In this document: piece by piece, positions 16,678 to 25,960 of the stretch
Position numbering within the stretch: the first letter of the stretch is position 1
How the letters are laid out: the number at the start of each line of letters is the position of its first letter
Made by a program: the position numbers and the translations under genes
Notes under the pieces: model-generated
The model's database searches: none
The model's input: only the letters and a program-made list of their open reading frames with translations
What the model was told of the DNA's origin: nothing
Assembly (NCBI RefSeq): GCF_947626835.1
Contig: NZ_CANQTS010000019.1
Span: 1-43,236 of the forward strand
DNA from: an uncultured Acinetobacter sp.
GTDB lineage: Bacteria > Pseudomonadota > Gammaproteobacteria > Pseudomonadales > Moraxellaceae
Length of the DNA stretch: 43,236 nt
Direction of reading: 5' to 3'

Positions 16678-16734
16678 TGTAAATTTTTATATCTATGACT
16701 TGCAATCAACTTGATTTGACCGCAATTTAGAACA

Positions 16735-16833
16735 TGTATGCAATACATTTAGGTATTGTCTTTGGTCATCTGTATCTCCAGACGGATGATCTTTATGATC
16801 GCAGTCCTTTGGCTTTTAAGGACTGCGTTTTTT
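16735..16833 (+). ncRNA. Candidate structured small RNA between lon and the M28 peptidase
   Basis: Three consecutive hairpins lie here. CAATAC/GTATTG is at 16741-16758. GGTCATCTGT pairs with ACGGATGATC (10 bp with wobbles) at 16764-16791, with an exposed ATCTCCAG loop. CGCAGTCCTT/AAGGACTGCG follows at 16800-16827 and is succeeded by T6. The last is a plus-strand Rho-independent terminator, yet lon already has its own, and no plus-strand ORF precedes this one. A short transcript is the simplest reason for it. A promoter is not convincing (TTGACC at 16716 with a poor -10), so the 5' end is a guess. The CUCC loop could base-pair with ribosome-binding sites. Read-through from lon is an alternative. 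Confidence 0.5.
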
Positions 16834-17758
16834 ATGGTTCTGCATCTAAACTTGCTACAACACCATCTACCACAGCCGCCATTTTGGTATAATCTAAACG
16901 CTTTAATTCTAGCTCAGCACGATAATGATTTTTATTGCGATACTGCCCTGTATCAGTAATTAATACGGCAGGCAAATCATAATGCCAATAGCTTTGATGA
17001 TCACTGTCTTCAAAAATATGGACTAAGGGCAAACTAAAGCGTTCACATTGTAATTGATTCAAGTTTTGCATGGCTTGGCAATAATTTTGCGCCAATTGAC
17101 GCGATTTTAAATTACTCACCGCTGCAATAAAATTGCCATGGCTTGGATAGATCCATTGCAGACCTGCTGGGTAATCTTGCACTGAATCGGCATCATAAAA
17201 GCCGATTTGATCAAAGACATAAACACCATGTATGCTGTCTTTTACCGAGCTTAAACTTTTGGCATGTCGTAAACTGCCCATCGCTTCAGTTTGATGATAA
17301 GGTGGGGTTGCTAAACTATAAAATACAAAATCTACATTATGTTTTAGATTGGTTTTTCTTTGGCTTAAAATATGTGCAGCTTCTAATACTGCAGCCACCC
17401 CTGAAGCATTATCATTGATACCGTGACTATCAAGCTTGGTATCATAATGAGCCCCTAAAATGACTTTGTCAGGACGCCCCACATTTAGACTACACACCAC
17501 ATTACGATATTGCTTATGGTTAAGATGGACATTTTGATATTGGCAGGGAATTGAAAATAAACGCATTTGTTCATTTAACCATGCTGCGGTACGATGAAGC
17601 TCATCGGGATATTTGCCATGTCTTGGATATTGCATGGGACCTAAAATTTGGCTAACAAAGAGTTGTAAATTTTCAGGCTGTGCTTGACGCACGCCTGCCT
17701 GAGCAACACTTGTGAGCAGTGTGCAGCCTGCCAGTAAACAACAGTTGATTAAACGCAT
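16832..17758 (-). CDS. Secreted M28-family zinc aminopeptidase
   Basis: A 308-residue protein with an N-terminal signal peptide ending SVAQA before a Gly. A Cys at residue 12 in LLAGC could mimic a lipobox, but the hydrophobic core would be too short. Di-zinc ligand motifs are seen in order: GAHYDT, GINDNASG, TEAMGS, DQIGFYDAD, and C-terminal TDTGQYRNKNHY supplying the final His region. This fits bacterial M28 peptidases, possibly of the glutaminyl-cyclase-like fold; substrate is unknown. The usual second Glu of EE is replaced (TEAMG), which should be checked against homologues. It is divergent from rlmH. Confidence 0.87.
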   Translation of the reverse strand: MRLINCCLLAGCTLLTSVAQAGVRQAQPENLQLFVSQILGPMQYPRHGKYPDELHRTAAWLNEQMRLFSIPCQYQNVHLNHKQYRNVVCSLNVGRPDKVILGAHYDTKLDSHGINDNASGVAAVLEAAHILSQRKTNLKHNVDFVFYSLATPPYHQTEAMGSLRHAKSLSSVKDSIHGVYVFDQIGFYDADSVQDYPAGLQWIYPSHGNFIAAVSNLKSRQLAQNYCQAMQNLNQLQCERFSLPLVHIFEDSDHQSYWHYDLPAVLITDTGQYRNKNHYRAELELKRLDYTKMAAVVDGVVASLDAEP

Positions 17759-17897
17759 TTATTTTTATTCCTAGTCGCGATGAGTGCTGCTTTTTCTTTC
17801 TATAAAACATGAATTTTGCCTTGTTTTCAAGTGACTTTCGCCTAAAGTAAAACCAGCGGTATATACTATTGAGCTGTTTTAATGGCAAGTTTTGACT

Positions 17898-18380
17898 ATG
17901 AAAATTCGTATTTTAACCATTGGGCAAAAAATGCCTGCTTGGGTATTAACTGGTTTTGAAGATTATTTCAAACGTATTCAACCTTTTGTGCAAACGCAAA
18001 TTGTTGAATTGCCTATGGCCAAGCGGGGTAAAAATGATTCCGAAGCCGATATTTTAAAATACCGTAATATTGAAGGCGATAGTATTTTAAATGCCATGAA
18101 AGGCAATGAAGTGTTGATTGCTTTAGAAGTTGGTGGTCGTGAGTTGAGTACCGAAAAATTAGCTGACACCATGAAAGCTTGGATGCTTGAAGGTCAAGAT
18201 ATTGTTTTAGCCATTGGTGGTCCAGATGGTCACTCAGAAGCGGTGCGTAAAGCGGCGGCCTGGCATTGGTCATTGTCTAAACTGACCCTGCCGCATCCTT
18301 TAGTGCGTGTGATGCTGATTGAACAGTTGTATCGTGCCATGAGTATTAATCATAATCATCCTTATCATCGGGCTGGCTAA
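17898..18380 (+). CDS. rlmH: 23S rRNA (pseudouridine1915-N3)-methyltransferase RlmH
   Basis: Methylates pseudouridine 1915 in helix 69 of 23S rRNA in the 70S ribosome. The 160-residue SPOUT protein has MKIRILTIGQKMPAW at the N-terminus, the SAM-binding knot with LAIGGPDGHSEAV, and the C-terminal TLPHPLVRVMLIEQLYRA. ATG 17898 is preferred to the TTG at 17892, because MKIR is the family N-terminus. rsfS, its common upstream partner, is absent. Confidence 0.97.
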   Translation: MKIRILTIGQKMPAWVLTGFEDYFKRIQPFVQTQIVELPMAKRGKNDSEADILKYRNIEGDSILNAMKGNEVLIALEVGGRELSTEKLADTMKAWMLEGQDIVLAIGGPDGHSEAVRKAAAWHWSLSKLTLPHPLVRVMLIEQLYRAMSINHNHPYHRAG

Positions 18381-18381
18381 A

Positions 18382-18419
18382 AGCTCATATTTGCAACAAT
18401 GCGTTGAAAAATATGGGCT
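18382..18419 (+). other. Long hairpin downstream of rlmH
   Basis: AGCTCATATTT pairs with AAATATGGGCT (11 bp, one G-U). Inside it a second 4-bp CAAC/GTTG stem lies with a five-base loop. There is no T-run, so it is an unorthodox terminator or an mRNA-stability element between rlmH and the dioxygenase. Confidence 0.5.
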
Positions 18420-18476
18420 ACATAGAACGCTGAATTTTGGCACAATCCTTCTCATGATTGAACTTGGTATACTGAT

Positions 18477-19253
18477 ATGGACTTAAAAACTCTCCCCGGC
18501 TTATTTATTTCTCATGGCTCACCGATGCTGGCACTTCACCCTGAACAAGTGGGTCCTGCCTTGTCACGTTTAAGCCTAAATTTACCTAAGCCTAAGGCGA
18601 TTGTGGTCATGTCAGCGCATTGGGAAAGTCAGGCTTTAGAAGTCAGTACCGCAACTCGTCCTGATACTTGGCATGATTTTCGTGGTTTTCCACGCGAGTT
18701 ATATGAGATTCGCTACCCTGCGCCGGGCGAGCCTGAGCTTGCTGAGCGCATTATCGCCCAGTTACATGCAGCAGGTTTGGCTGCCCATGCCAACAGTAGC
18801 CGCCCACGCGACCACGGCGTTTGGACACCACTGTTACATATGTATGCTGATGCAGATATTCCTGTCATCTCTATTTCATTGCCTATGCACATGAGTAGTC
18901 AGGAAATTTACCACATTGGGCAAATACTCAGTGTATTACGCCAAGAACAAATTCTCTTGATTGGTTCCGGCAGTATTACCCATAACTTATATGCTTTGGT
19001 TCGAGATGGTCGTCCTCAAGATGTACCTGTATGGGCAGCAACTTTCCGCAATTATGTGGTCAGTAAATTACAACATGGGGATGTAGACGCCGTTTTAGAT
19101 TGGAACAATATTCCATATCTTGAGCAAAACCATCCTACTCTTGAGCACTTTGCCCCATTATTTTTTGCGATGGGCACAGGCCCGCGCTTTAGTATTGTAC
19201 ATAGCAGCTTTACGATGGGCTCACTAGGCATGGACATTTATCGCTTCGACTAA
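18477..19253 (+). CDS. DODA-type (YgiD-like) extradiol ring-opening dioxygenase
   Basis: A 258-residue class III extradiol dioxygenase-fold protein related to E. coli YgiD (4,5-DOPA dioxygenase) and plant DODA. Candidate metal ligands are His in LFISHGSPM and MSAHWES. Another His lies in RPRDHGVWTPL, and GSGSITHNL supplies a further His. These lie at family positions. The physiological substrate is unknown. ATG 18477 agrees with homologue length, though a Shine-Dalgarno is not evident. It is the only gene between rlmH and a terminator hairpin. Confidence 0.88.
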   Translation: MDLKTLPGLFISHGSPMLALHPEQVGPALSRLSLNLPKPKAIVVMSAHWESQALEVSTATRPDTWHDFRGFPRELYEIRYPAPGEPELAERIIAQLHAAGLAAHANSSRPRDHGVWTPLLHMYADADIPVISISLPMHMSSQEIYHIGQILSVLRQEQILLIGSGSITHNLYALVRDGRPQDVPVWAATFRNYVVSKLQHGDVDAVLDWNNIPYLEQNHPTLEHFAPLFFAMGTGPRFSIVHSSFTMGSLGMDIYRFD

Positions 19254-19265
19254 ATGTTGCATGAT

Positions 19266-19317
19266 CAAACGGATACATTTTGCTAACTAAATGCTGCAAA
19301 GTATCCGTTTGTTTTTG
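19266..19317 (+). terminator. Terminator-like long hairpin after the dioxygenase
   Basis: CAAACGGATAC (19266-19276) pairs perfectly with GTATCCGTTTG (19301-19311). An inner TTTGC/GCAAA stem lies within, followed by TTTTT. The large loop lowers confidence. Confidence 0.65.
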
Positions 19318-19357
19318 ATTATATTAAAAACTATTTCACCATAATCTAAAAAATCTT

Positions 19358-20116
19358 ATGCGCTTTTCTTATTTAGCCTTGGCTTTATTGCCTTTGACTT
19401 TAGCCGCTTGCCAATCGAATGACATTCAACAGGTGCGAGACCAAGCCATGCACATCATTCAAAAGCAAAACCCAACGAAAACTTTAACTGCTTATACTTG
19501 GCATGCTGACACAGGCGCCAAAAAACCTATGCTACTGAGTTTTGTAGGCGATCGTTTGAGTGTTCAAACCACCTGTAATAGCTTGGGTTCAACATGGCGT
19601 GTTGACAATAATACCCTAATCACCGGCAATACCATGATGACCCAAATGGCCTGCTCACCTGCCGATACACGTCAACAAGAGCTTGCCATTAAATTGCTCG
19701 ATCAACGTGCTGTGCCTTTTGTCCTTGATGTGAGCGATCGGCAAGGTCCTACTTTAACCCTGATGGATGCTACAGGTCAGCGTTATATGTTCACGGGTCA
19801 CATGACACCTGAAACCTTGTATCAAGGTGAAGCTCAAGTGATGTTTTACGAAATCCACCCACAAACCAAAAGTTGCACGGGCGTTGTGGCTCAGCAATGT
19901 TTGCAGGTCAAAGAAATTCGCTATAACCAACAAGGTTTAAAAACTTATCACGACGCCAATTGGAGTCTGTTTTATGACGCTATCCAAGGTTATCAACATA
20001 ACCCCAATGAACGTCAAGTCATTCGAGTGAAACGTTATAGCATTAAAAACCCTGCTGCAGATCAATCAAAGTATGTTTATATTCATGATATGACGGTTGA
20101 ACGTGGTCGCATTTAA
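19358..20116 (+). CDS. META and DUF4377 domain lipoprotein
   Basis: A 252-residue lipoprotein with a signal peptide ending LTLAAC. An N-terminal META/HslJ-like domain (about residues 40-140) contains CNSLGSTWRVDNNTLITG and the MTQMACSP signature of the family. A C-terminal DUF4377 domain (about 165-250) contains TGVVAQQCLQVKE and the conserved aromatic YDAIQGYQHN followed by ERQVIRVKRY. META-domain proteins are linked to envelope stress and antibiotic resistance (HslJ); DUF4377 has no known activity. Two further Cys pairs could form periplasmic disulfides. It is transcribed alone and ends at a strong hairpin. Confidence 0.9.
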   Translation: MRFSYLALALLPLTLAACQSNDIQQVRDQAMHIIQKQNPTKTLTAYTWHADTGAKKPMLLSFVGDRLSVQTTCNSLGSTWRVDNNTLITGNTMMTQMACSPADTRQQELAIKLLDQRAVPFVLDVSDRQGPTLTLMDATGQRYMFTGHMTPETLYQGEAQVMFYEIHPQTKSCTGVVAQQCLQVKEIRYNQQGLKTYHDANWSLFYDAIQGYQHNPNERQVIRVKRYSIKNPAADQSKYVYIHDMTVERGRI

Positions 20117-20126
20117 ATCACGCCAT

Positions 20127-20157
20127 AAAAAAACCGCTCAATCGAGCGGTTTTTTTG
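20127..20157. terminator. Bidirectional terminator, META lipoprotein / gdhA
   Basis: ACCGCTC/GAGCGGT stem with an AATC loop, an A-run before and T-run after. It serves both convergent genes. Confidence 0.93.
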
Positions 20158-20173
20158 ATTTACCAATTAAAAA

Positions 20174-21520
<1,347 letters not shown>

Positions 21521-21589
21521 TTAATCCTCAGCAGAAAGTGGATCAAAATTGGTCAAAATTTCAATCAATGATATATTTTGGCGCAGACA

Positions 21590-21618
21590 ATTTAATATCT
21601 TTTGTTAACAATCAGCAA
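21590..21618 (-). promoter_or_regulatory. Possible promoter of gdhA
   Basis: Read on the minus strand: TTGCTG (21618-21613), a 17-base spacer and TTAAAT (21595-21590). It lies about 75 bases before the TTG start. The match is moderate. Confidence 0.35.
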
Positions 21619-21712
21619 TAGTTTTTTGAAAAAAACTTTTTTTTAGATTTAATAACAACCATTTAAATTAATTTATCCAACTTTTTTTCATGAATTTTAA
21701 AACAATTGATTA

Positions 21713-21726
21713 TTGATAAAAATCAA
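21713..21726. promoter_or_regulatory. FNR/ANR-type palindrome
   Basis: TTGAT-AAAA-ATCAA exactly fits the FNR/ANR consensus TTGAT-N4-ATCAA. It lies 131 bases before rnfB and about 195 before gdhA. Whether the organism has a matching regulator cannot be told from this window. Confidence 0.45.
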
Positions 21727-21744
21727 CTCAATCGAAGTTTTTTC

Positions 21745-21784
21745 GCACAAAATGTGAGCTGTTTTTGCACCACAGATTTTGTGC
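21745..21784. repeat. 9-bp inverted repeat with 22-bp spacer upstream of rnfB
   Basis: GCACAAAAT (21745-21753) is the perfect reverse complement of ATTTTGTGC (21776-21784). The arms are 31 bases apart centre to centre, about three helical turns, which would suit cooperative protein binding as well as a hairpin. Confidence 0.55.
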
Positions 21785-21857
21785 TTAAAACATGTTAATA
21801 TTCCGCCTTTATCTGCTTGTTTTCTTGTTGCCCTTCGACTTACAAGATTTTTAACTT

Positions 21858-22649
21858 ATGAACGCTCAAATCTCTCTCATTCAACAGATTGATCATCTGT
21901 TGCCGCAAACTCAATGTGGCTTATGTGGCCATCGTGATGGCTGTTTACCGTATGCCAAGGCTATTACTGAGGGAGAGGCTGCCAATAAATGTGTACCCGG
22001 TGGTCAACCTGTTGCAGATGCGCTTGCAAGGCTGCTCAAGCGCCCTCAGCTTAAGGCTGAGCCAAGTGCATGGCCTATCCAAATAGATGGCCGTCCGCAG
22101 CAAATGAAGGCGGTTATACGTGAAGATGAATGTATTGGCTGCACCAAATGTATCAGCGCCTGTCCTGTAGATGCCATTTTGGGCGCAGGTAAATTGATGC
22201 ATAGCGTGTTATCCGATTTATGTACAGGTTGCGAGTTATGTATCGCACCTTGCCCCGTTGATTGTATTGATTTAATTCCAGACCCTCAGCCATTGCCTTC
22301 TGAACAGTTACGTATTGCCCAGCAAAATGATTTACGTGCCCGATACTACGCGCATATTCAACGCGAAGAAAAACGTCGCCTTGACCGTACTGGACCTGTG
22401 GTACGTGCTGAGATTAATACTCAACTTTTTGCGCAATTAACCCAAAATGACGCCCACACACCGCATATTGAAGTTGCAGAGAAAAAGCGTGATTTATTGG
22501 CGACTTTTGATACAAAAAGCACCATTGAGCTTGCCAAATTACGTACCCAAATTAAAAAATTGGAAAAACAATTGAGTGTACGTGACGATGCCACTAAACG
22601 TGCCTTGTTGCAGGATTTGCAGCAACAGTTACATGCATTAGGAGCTTAA
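21858..22649 (+). CDS. rnfB: Orphan RnfB-like Fe-S protein without membrane anchor
   Basis: A 263-residue electron-transfer protein. It has an N-terminal 4Fe-4S domain ([16 protein letters not shown] and NKCVPGG) and two ferredoxin motifs, [16 protein letters not shown] and [16 protein letters not shown]. RnfB/RsxB of E. coli begins with a transmembrane anchor of about 25 residues. Here the protein starts directly at the Fe-S domain, so it is predicted soluble. The first cluster reads C-X2-C-X5-C, one residue longer than E. coli C-X2-C-X4-C. A C-terminal extension of about 100 residues is charged, with a Lys/Glu-rich helix. It is followed one base later by nth, as rnf operons are, but no other rnf subunit is present in the window. 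Confidence 0.86.
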   Translation: MNAQISLIQQIDHLLPQTQCGLCGHRDGCLPYAKAITEGEAANKCVPGGQPVADALARLLKRPQLKAEPSAWPIQIDGRPQQMKAVIREDECIGCTKCISACPVDAILGAGKLMHSVLSDLCTGCELCIAPCPVDCIDLIPDPQPLPSEQLRIAQQNDLRARYYAHIQREEKRRLDRTGPVVRAEINTQLFAQLTQNDAHTPHIEVAEKKRDLLATFDTKSTIELAKLRTQIKKLEKQLSVRDDATKRALLQDLQQQLHALGA

Positions 22650-22650
22650 G

Positions 22651-23358
22651 ATGGTCAGTTCTCGTGCTCAACCTGTAAAAAACATGACCAAAAAGCAAGT
22701 ACAGACTTTTTTTGAACGTTTACGTGAACAACGTCCACATCCACAAACTGAACTGAACTTTTCGAGTCCTTTTGAACTCTTGGTTGCCGTGACTTTATCT
22801 GCTCAAGCGACTGACGTGAGTGTTAATAAAGCCACCGACAAATTATTTCCTGTCGCCAATACACCCGAAGCGATTTACGCCTTAGGCGTTGAAGGTTTAA
22901 AACACTATATTAAAACCATCGGTTTATATAATTCCAAAGCCGAAAACGTGATTAAAGCTTGTAAGATGCTCATTGAATTACATGCAAGCCAAGTACCCAG
23001 TAACCGTAAAGATTTAGAGGCGCTACCTGGTGTGGGGCGTAAAACCGCCAATGTGGTACTCAACACAGCCTTTGGGCAACCGACGATGGCGGTCGATACG
23101 CATATTTTTCGTTTAGGTAATCGGACTGGTTTGGCTGTAGGTAAAGATGTACTTGAAGTCGAGCAACGTTTACTTAAGGTAATTCCCAAAGAATTTATGC
23201 TTGATGCGCACCATTGGCTGATTTTGCATGGGCGTTATTGTTGCATTGCCCGTAAACCCAAATGCCACGAATGCGTGGTCAGTGATGTGTGCAATTGGCC
23301 AGATCGTTTTGATTTTGGCGCCAGCAAACCGATTGTGGTCAAAAATATCGATGCTTAA
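22651..23358 (+). CDS. nth: Endonuclease III (DNA glycosylase/AP lyase)
   Basis: Excises oxidised pyrimidines in base-excision repair. The helix-hairpin-helix region reads LEALPGVGRKTANVV and carries the catalytic Lys. VDTHIFRLGNR carries the catalytic Asp. The C-terminal Fe4S4 loop is C-X6-C-X2-C-X5-C (starting at RYCCIARKPKCHEC). ATG 22651 has GGAG seven bases upstream, giving 235 residues. An internal Met at residue 12 would match the E. coli start but has no clear ribosome-binding site. It is coupled to rnfB by a one-base gap. Confidence 0.95.
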   Translation: MVSSRAQPVKNMTKKQVQTFFERLREQRPHPQTELNFSSPFELLVAVTLSAQATDVSVNKATDKLFPVANTPEAIYALGVEGLKHYIKTIGLYNSKAENVIKACKMLIELHASQVPSNRKDLEALPGVGRKTANVVLNTAFGQPTMAVDTHIFRLGNRTGLAVGKDVLEVEQRLLKVIPKEFMLDAHHWLILHGRYCCIARKPKCHECVVSDVCNWPDRFDFGASKPIVVKNIDA

Positions 23359-23373
23359 GTCATCGATATTTTT
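23341..23373. terminator. Bidirectional terminator at the nth 3' end
   Basis: AAAAATATCGATG/CATCGATATTTTT is a perfect 13-bp stem with a seven-base loop that includes the nth stop codon. Confidence 0.85.
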
Positions 23374-23383
23374 ATACGTCTGG

Positions 23384-23569
23384 TTATTTGTCTTGCTGCT
23401 GTTTATCGCGCTGTTGTTGCAATTTAGGATGAATTTTATATTGCTTTGAGCTGCCCACATCACGCTGTTGCTGTTGGGTTTGACGTAACATTTTAAAACT
23501 GATGTAAATCAAGCCGAATAATAGAATTAAACCGACGACTACTAACACAATCGCACCAATTTTTAGCAC
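23384..23569 (-). CDS. Small single-pass membrane protein
   Basis: A 61-residue protein with one N-terminal transmembrane helix (IGAIVLVVVGLILLFGLIYI, residues 4-23) followed by a Gln/Lys-rich, probably cytoplasmic tail. No family is recognised. The start is GTG 23569 with GAGAG or TTAGG upstream. It lies between nth and adk, convergent with nth. Its real expression is supported mainly by the sensible topology and ribosome-binding site. Confidence 0.68.
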   Translation of the reverse strand: MLKIGAIVLVVVGLILLFGLIYISFKMLRQTQQQQRDVGSSKQYKIHPKLQQQRDKQQQDK

Positions 23570-23590
23570 ACCTAACTCTCAACACAATAA

Positions 23591-23622
23591 AAAAGAGCCC
23601 TAATATGACTTAGGACTCTTTT
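23591..23622 (-). terminator. Terminator of adk
   Basis: On the minus strand a 13-bp stem (AAAAGAGTCCTAA with one mismatch) is followed by a T-run. It lies just after the adk stop and just before the small membrane protein gene. Confidence 0.87.
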
Positions 23623-23644
23623 AATGTCAAAACAAGTCAAAAAC

Positions 23645-24358
<714 letters not shown>

Positions 24359-24370
24359 TCAGCATCGATT

Positions 24371-25687
24371 TTATAAGAAAGCCACAAACAAATGTATTAA
24401 GCCGGCTAAGAATCCGGTTACCCCTCCCAATACAATCAAAATCCATTCGTCTTCCTGAAATGCAGGACGTAACAAATTCTGAAACTCTTGTGGCGTTAGG
24501 TCTCGAATACGTTCACGGAACATTTGATAGATTTTCTGTGCACGGCTCGCATTAAAGGCTGGGTCGCATACAGGCACCATCGTAATTTCAATTGAACGAT
24601 CAATCAAGTCTGTCTTGAGCTTTGCATACTCTTTTGGGCCCAAAGACAGCTGTAAAGTGGTCCGCACCAATGGCGTATCCATAATTTGGTTGATGTGTCG
24701 CTTGACGATCCGACGTGTACGATCTTTACGACTACCATACATCATTTCAGTCATAATGGTTTTTAAAGTAATGAGCTCTTCGGTCACAATCTTGGCAAAT
24801 ACAGTGGATACTTCATCTTGACGCTTCATAAACGCGCCTTGAATGTTGTAACTCCCCATGCGCGGCACAATCGGTTTAATCCAAGGAAATTGATGATCTT
24901 GCGTACGTTTAAAAAACTGTGGATAACGCACCGGATGTGGCAGCATGGGATTAAACACCATCCAAATGGCAATCCAGTTGGTCAGTAAGCCCCAAATTGC
25001 CGCCCAAATCGGGACTGTCCAATGCCACGGCACCACAAACCAAATCACCATTTGGATCAGACCAAAACCCACCCCAATTAATGCACTGATATGCCAAATA
25101 AAATTAATCTCTTTTTGGCCCACCGTTAAAAACATCCGTACCATTAAACGACGGTCGCCTTCCATACGACGCACGATCATTTCACGCATGTCGACCAAAG
25201 TTTCCACATTCATGGTCAGTTCAGTCACCAATTCTTTTAAAATATTGGGTAATTGTTTATGTGCTTGCGCAAAAATTCGGCGCTTAATGGCATAAGGCAC
25301 GTTTTCCCATAAAATTGGATTACGCTCGAGCATGACCTCTTCAATTAAGGTTTCTAAGTCGGCATCAATTTGCACACCAATAATATCTGCCATTTCGTCA
25401 GGGTCCATGGCATGTAAAAATTCTTGTAATGAGCCGAGTTTAGACAAGGCATTGTCGGTAATCACCCCTGAGATATGCCCCGCCTTTCGTGGCACAATCC
25501 CCTGCCAGCCTACAGGGATGGGACCGATATGAAAGCCCCAAAAATGAACTGGAAAAAATACCATTTTCAGCGCCATCCATACATGCGCCCATGTCACAAA
25601 CGCGGTGACAGGTACAATACTCACTACACCCCAAAAATCAGGTCGATTTAAAAATGCAAGCCACAATTGATGGATGTACTCAAGCAT
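24371..25687 (-). CDS. DUF445 family membrane protein
   Basis: A 438-residue protein with hydrophobic segments near the N-terminus (about 19-50), in the middle (about 200-250) and at the extreme C-terminus (WILIVLGGVTGFLAGLIHLF). Long charged helical stretches lie between them. This matches DUF445 (YheB-like) proteins, which have no established function. ATG 25687 has a weak GGAA upstream. It lies upstream of adk on the same strand with a 66-base gap. Confidence 0.85.
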   Translation of the reverse strand: MLEYIHQLWLAFLNRPDFWGVVSIVPVTAFVTWAHVWMALKMVFFPVHFWGFHIGPIPVGWQGIVPRKAGHISGVITDNALSKLGSLQEFLHAMDPDEMADIIGVQIDADLETLIEEVMLERNPILWENVPYAIKRRIFAQAHKQLPNILKELVTELTMNVETLVDMREMIVRRMEGDRRLMVRMFLTVGQKEINFIWHISALIGVGFGLIQMVIWFVVPWHWTVPIWAAIWGLLTNWIAIWMVFNPMLPHPVRYPQFFKRTQDHQFPWIKPIVPRMGSYNIQGAFMKRQDEVSTVFAKIVTEELITLKTIMTEMMYGSRKDRTRRIVKRHINQIMDTPLVRTTLQLSLGPKEYAKLKTDLIDRSIEITMVPVCDPAFNASRAQKIYQMFRERIRDLTPQEFQNLLRPAFQEDEWILIVLGGVTGFLAGLIHLFVAFL

Positions 25688-25876
25688 GTAGGGATTCCAA
25701 GGCAGGTTGGGGTGGCATCACAGCCAAAATTACAGTTCATTAAGCTGCTCTATCATAACCATTTTTTGAATCAAGCGTCACTTAACTGTGTTAAGAAAAT
25801 GTATTACTACGTGCAATATGAGGCATGCTTGTGTCATTTAAACCGCAAAGCCTAGAGCTTGATTTACACATGAAAA

Positions 25877-25890
25877 GATTTGATCAAATC
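25877..25890. other. Perfect 14-bp palindrome upstream of mrdA
   Basis: GATTTGATCAAATC is self-complementary and lies about 70 bases before the mrdA start, a typical operator position. No known consensus is assigned. Confidence 0.4.
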
Positions 25891-25960
25891 ACGCAAAATT
25901 GCAGCATATGCGCTAGAATAGTGCTCTTCGTTTTTCGCCTCATTTAAAAGCCGATTGTGT

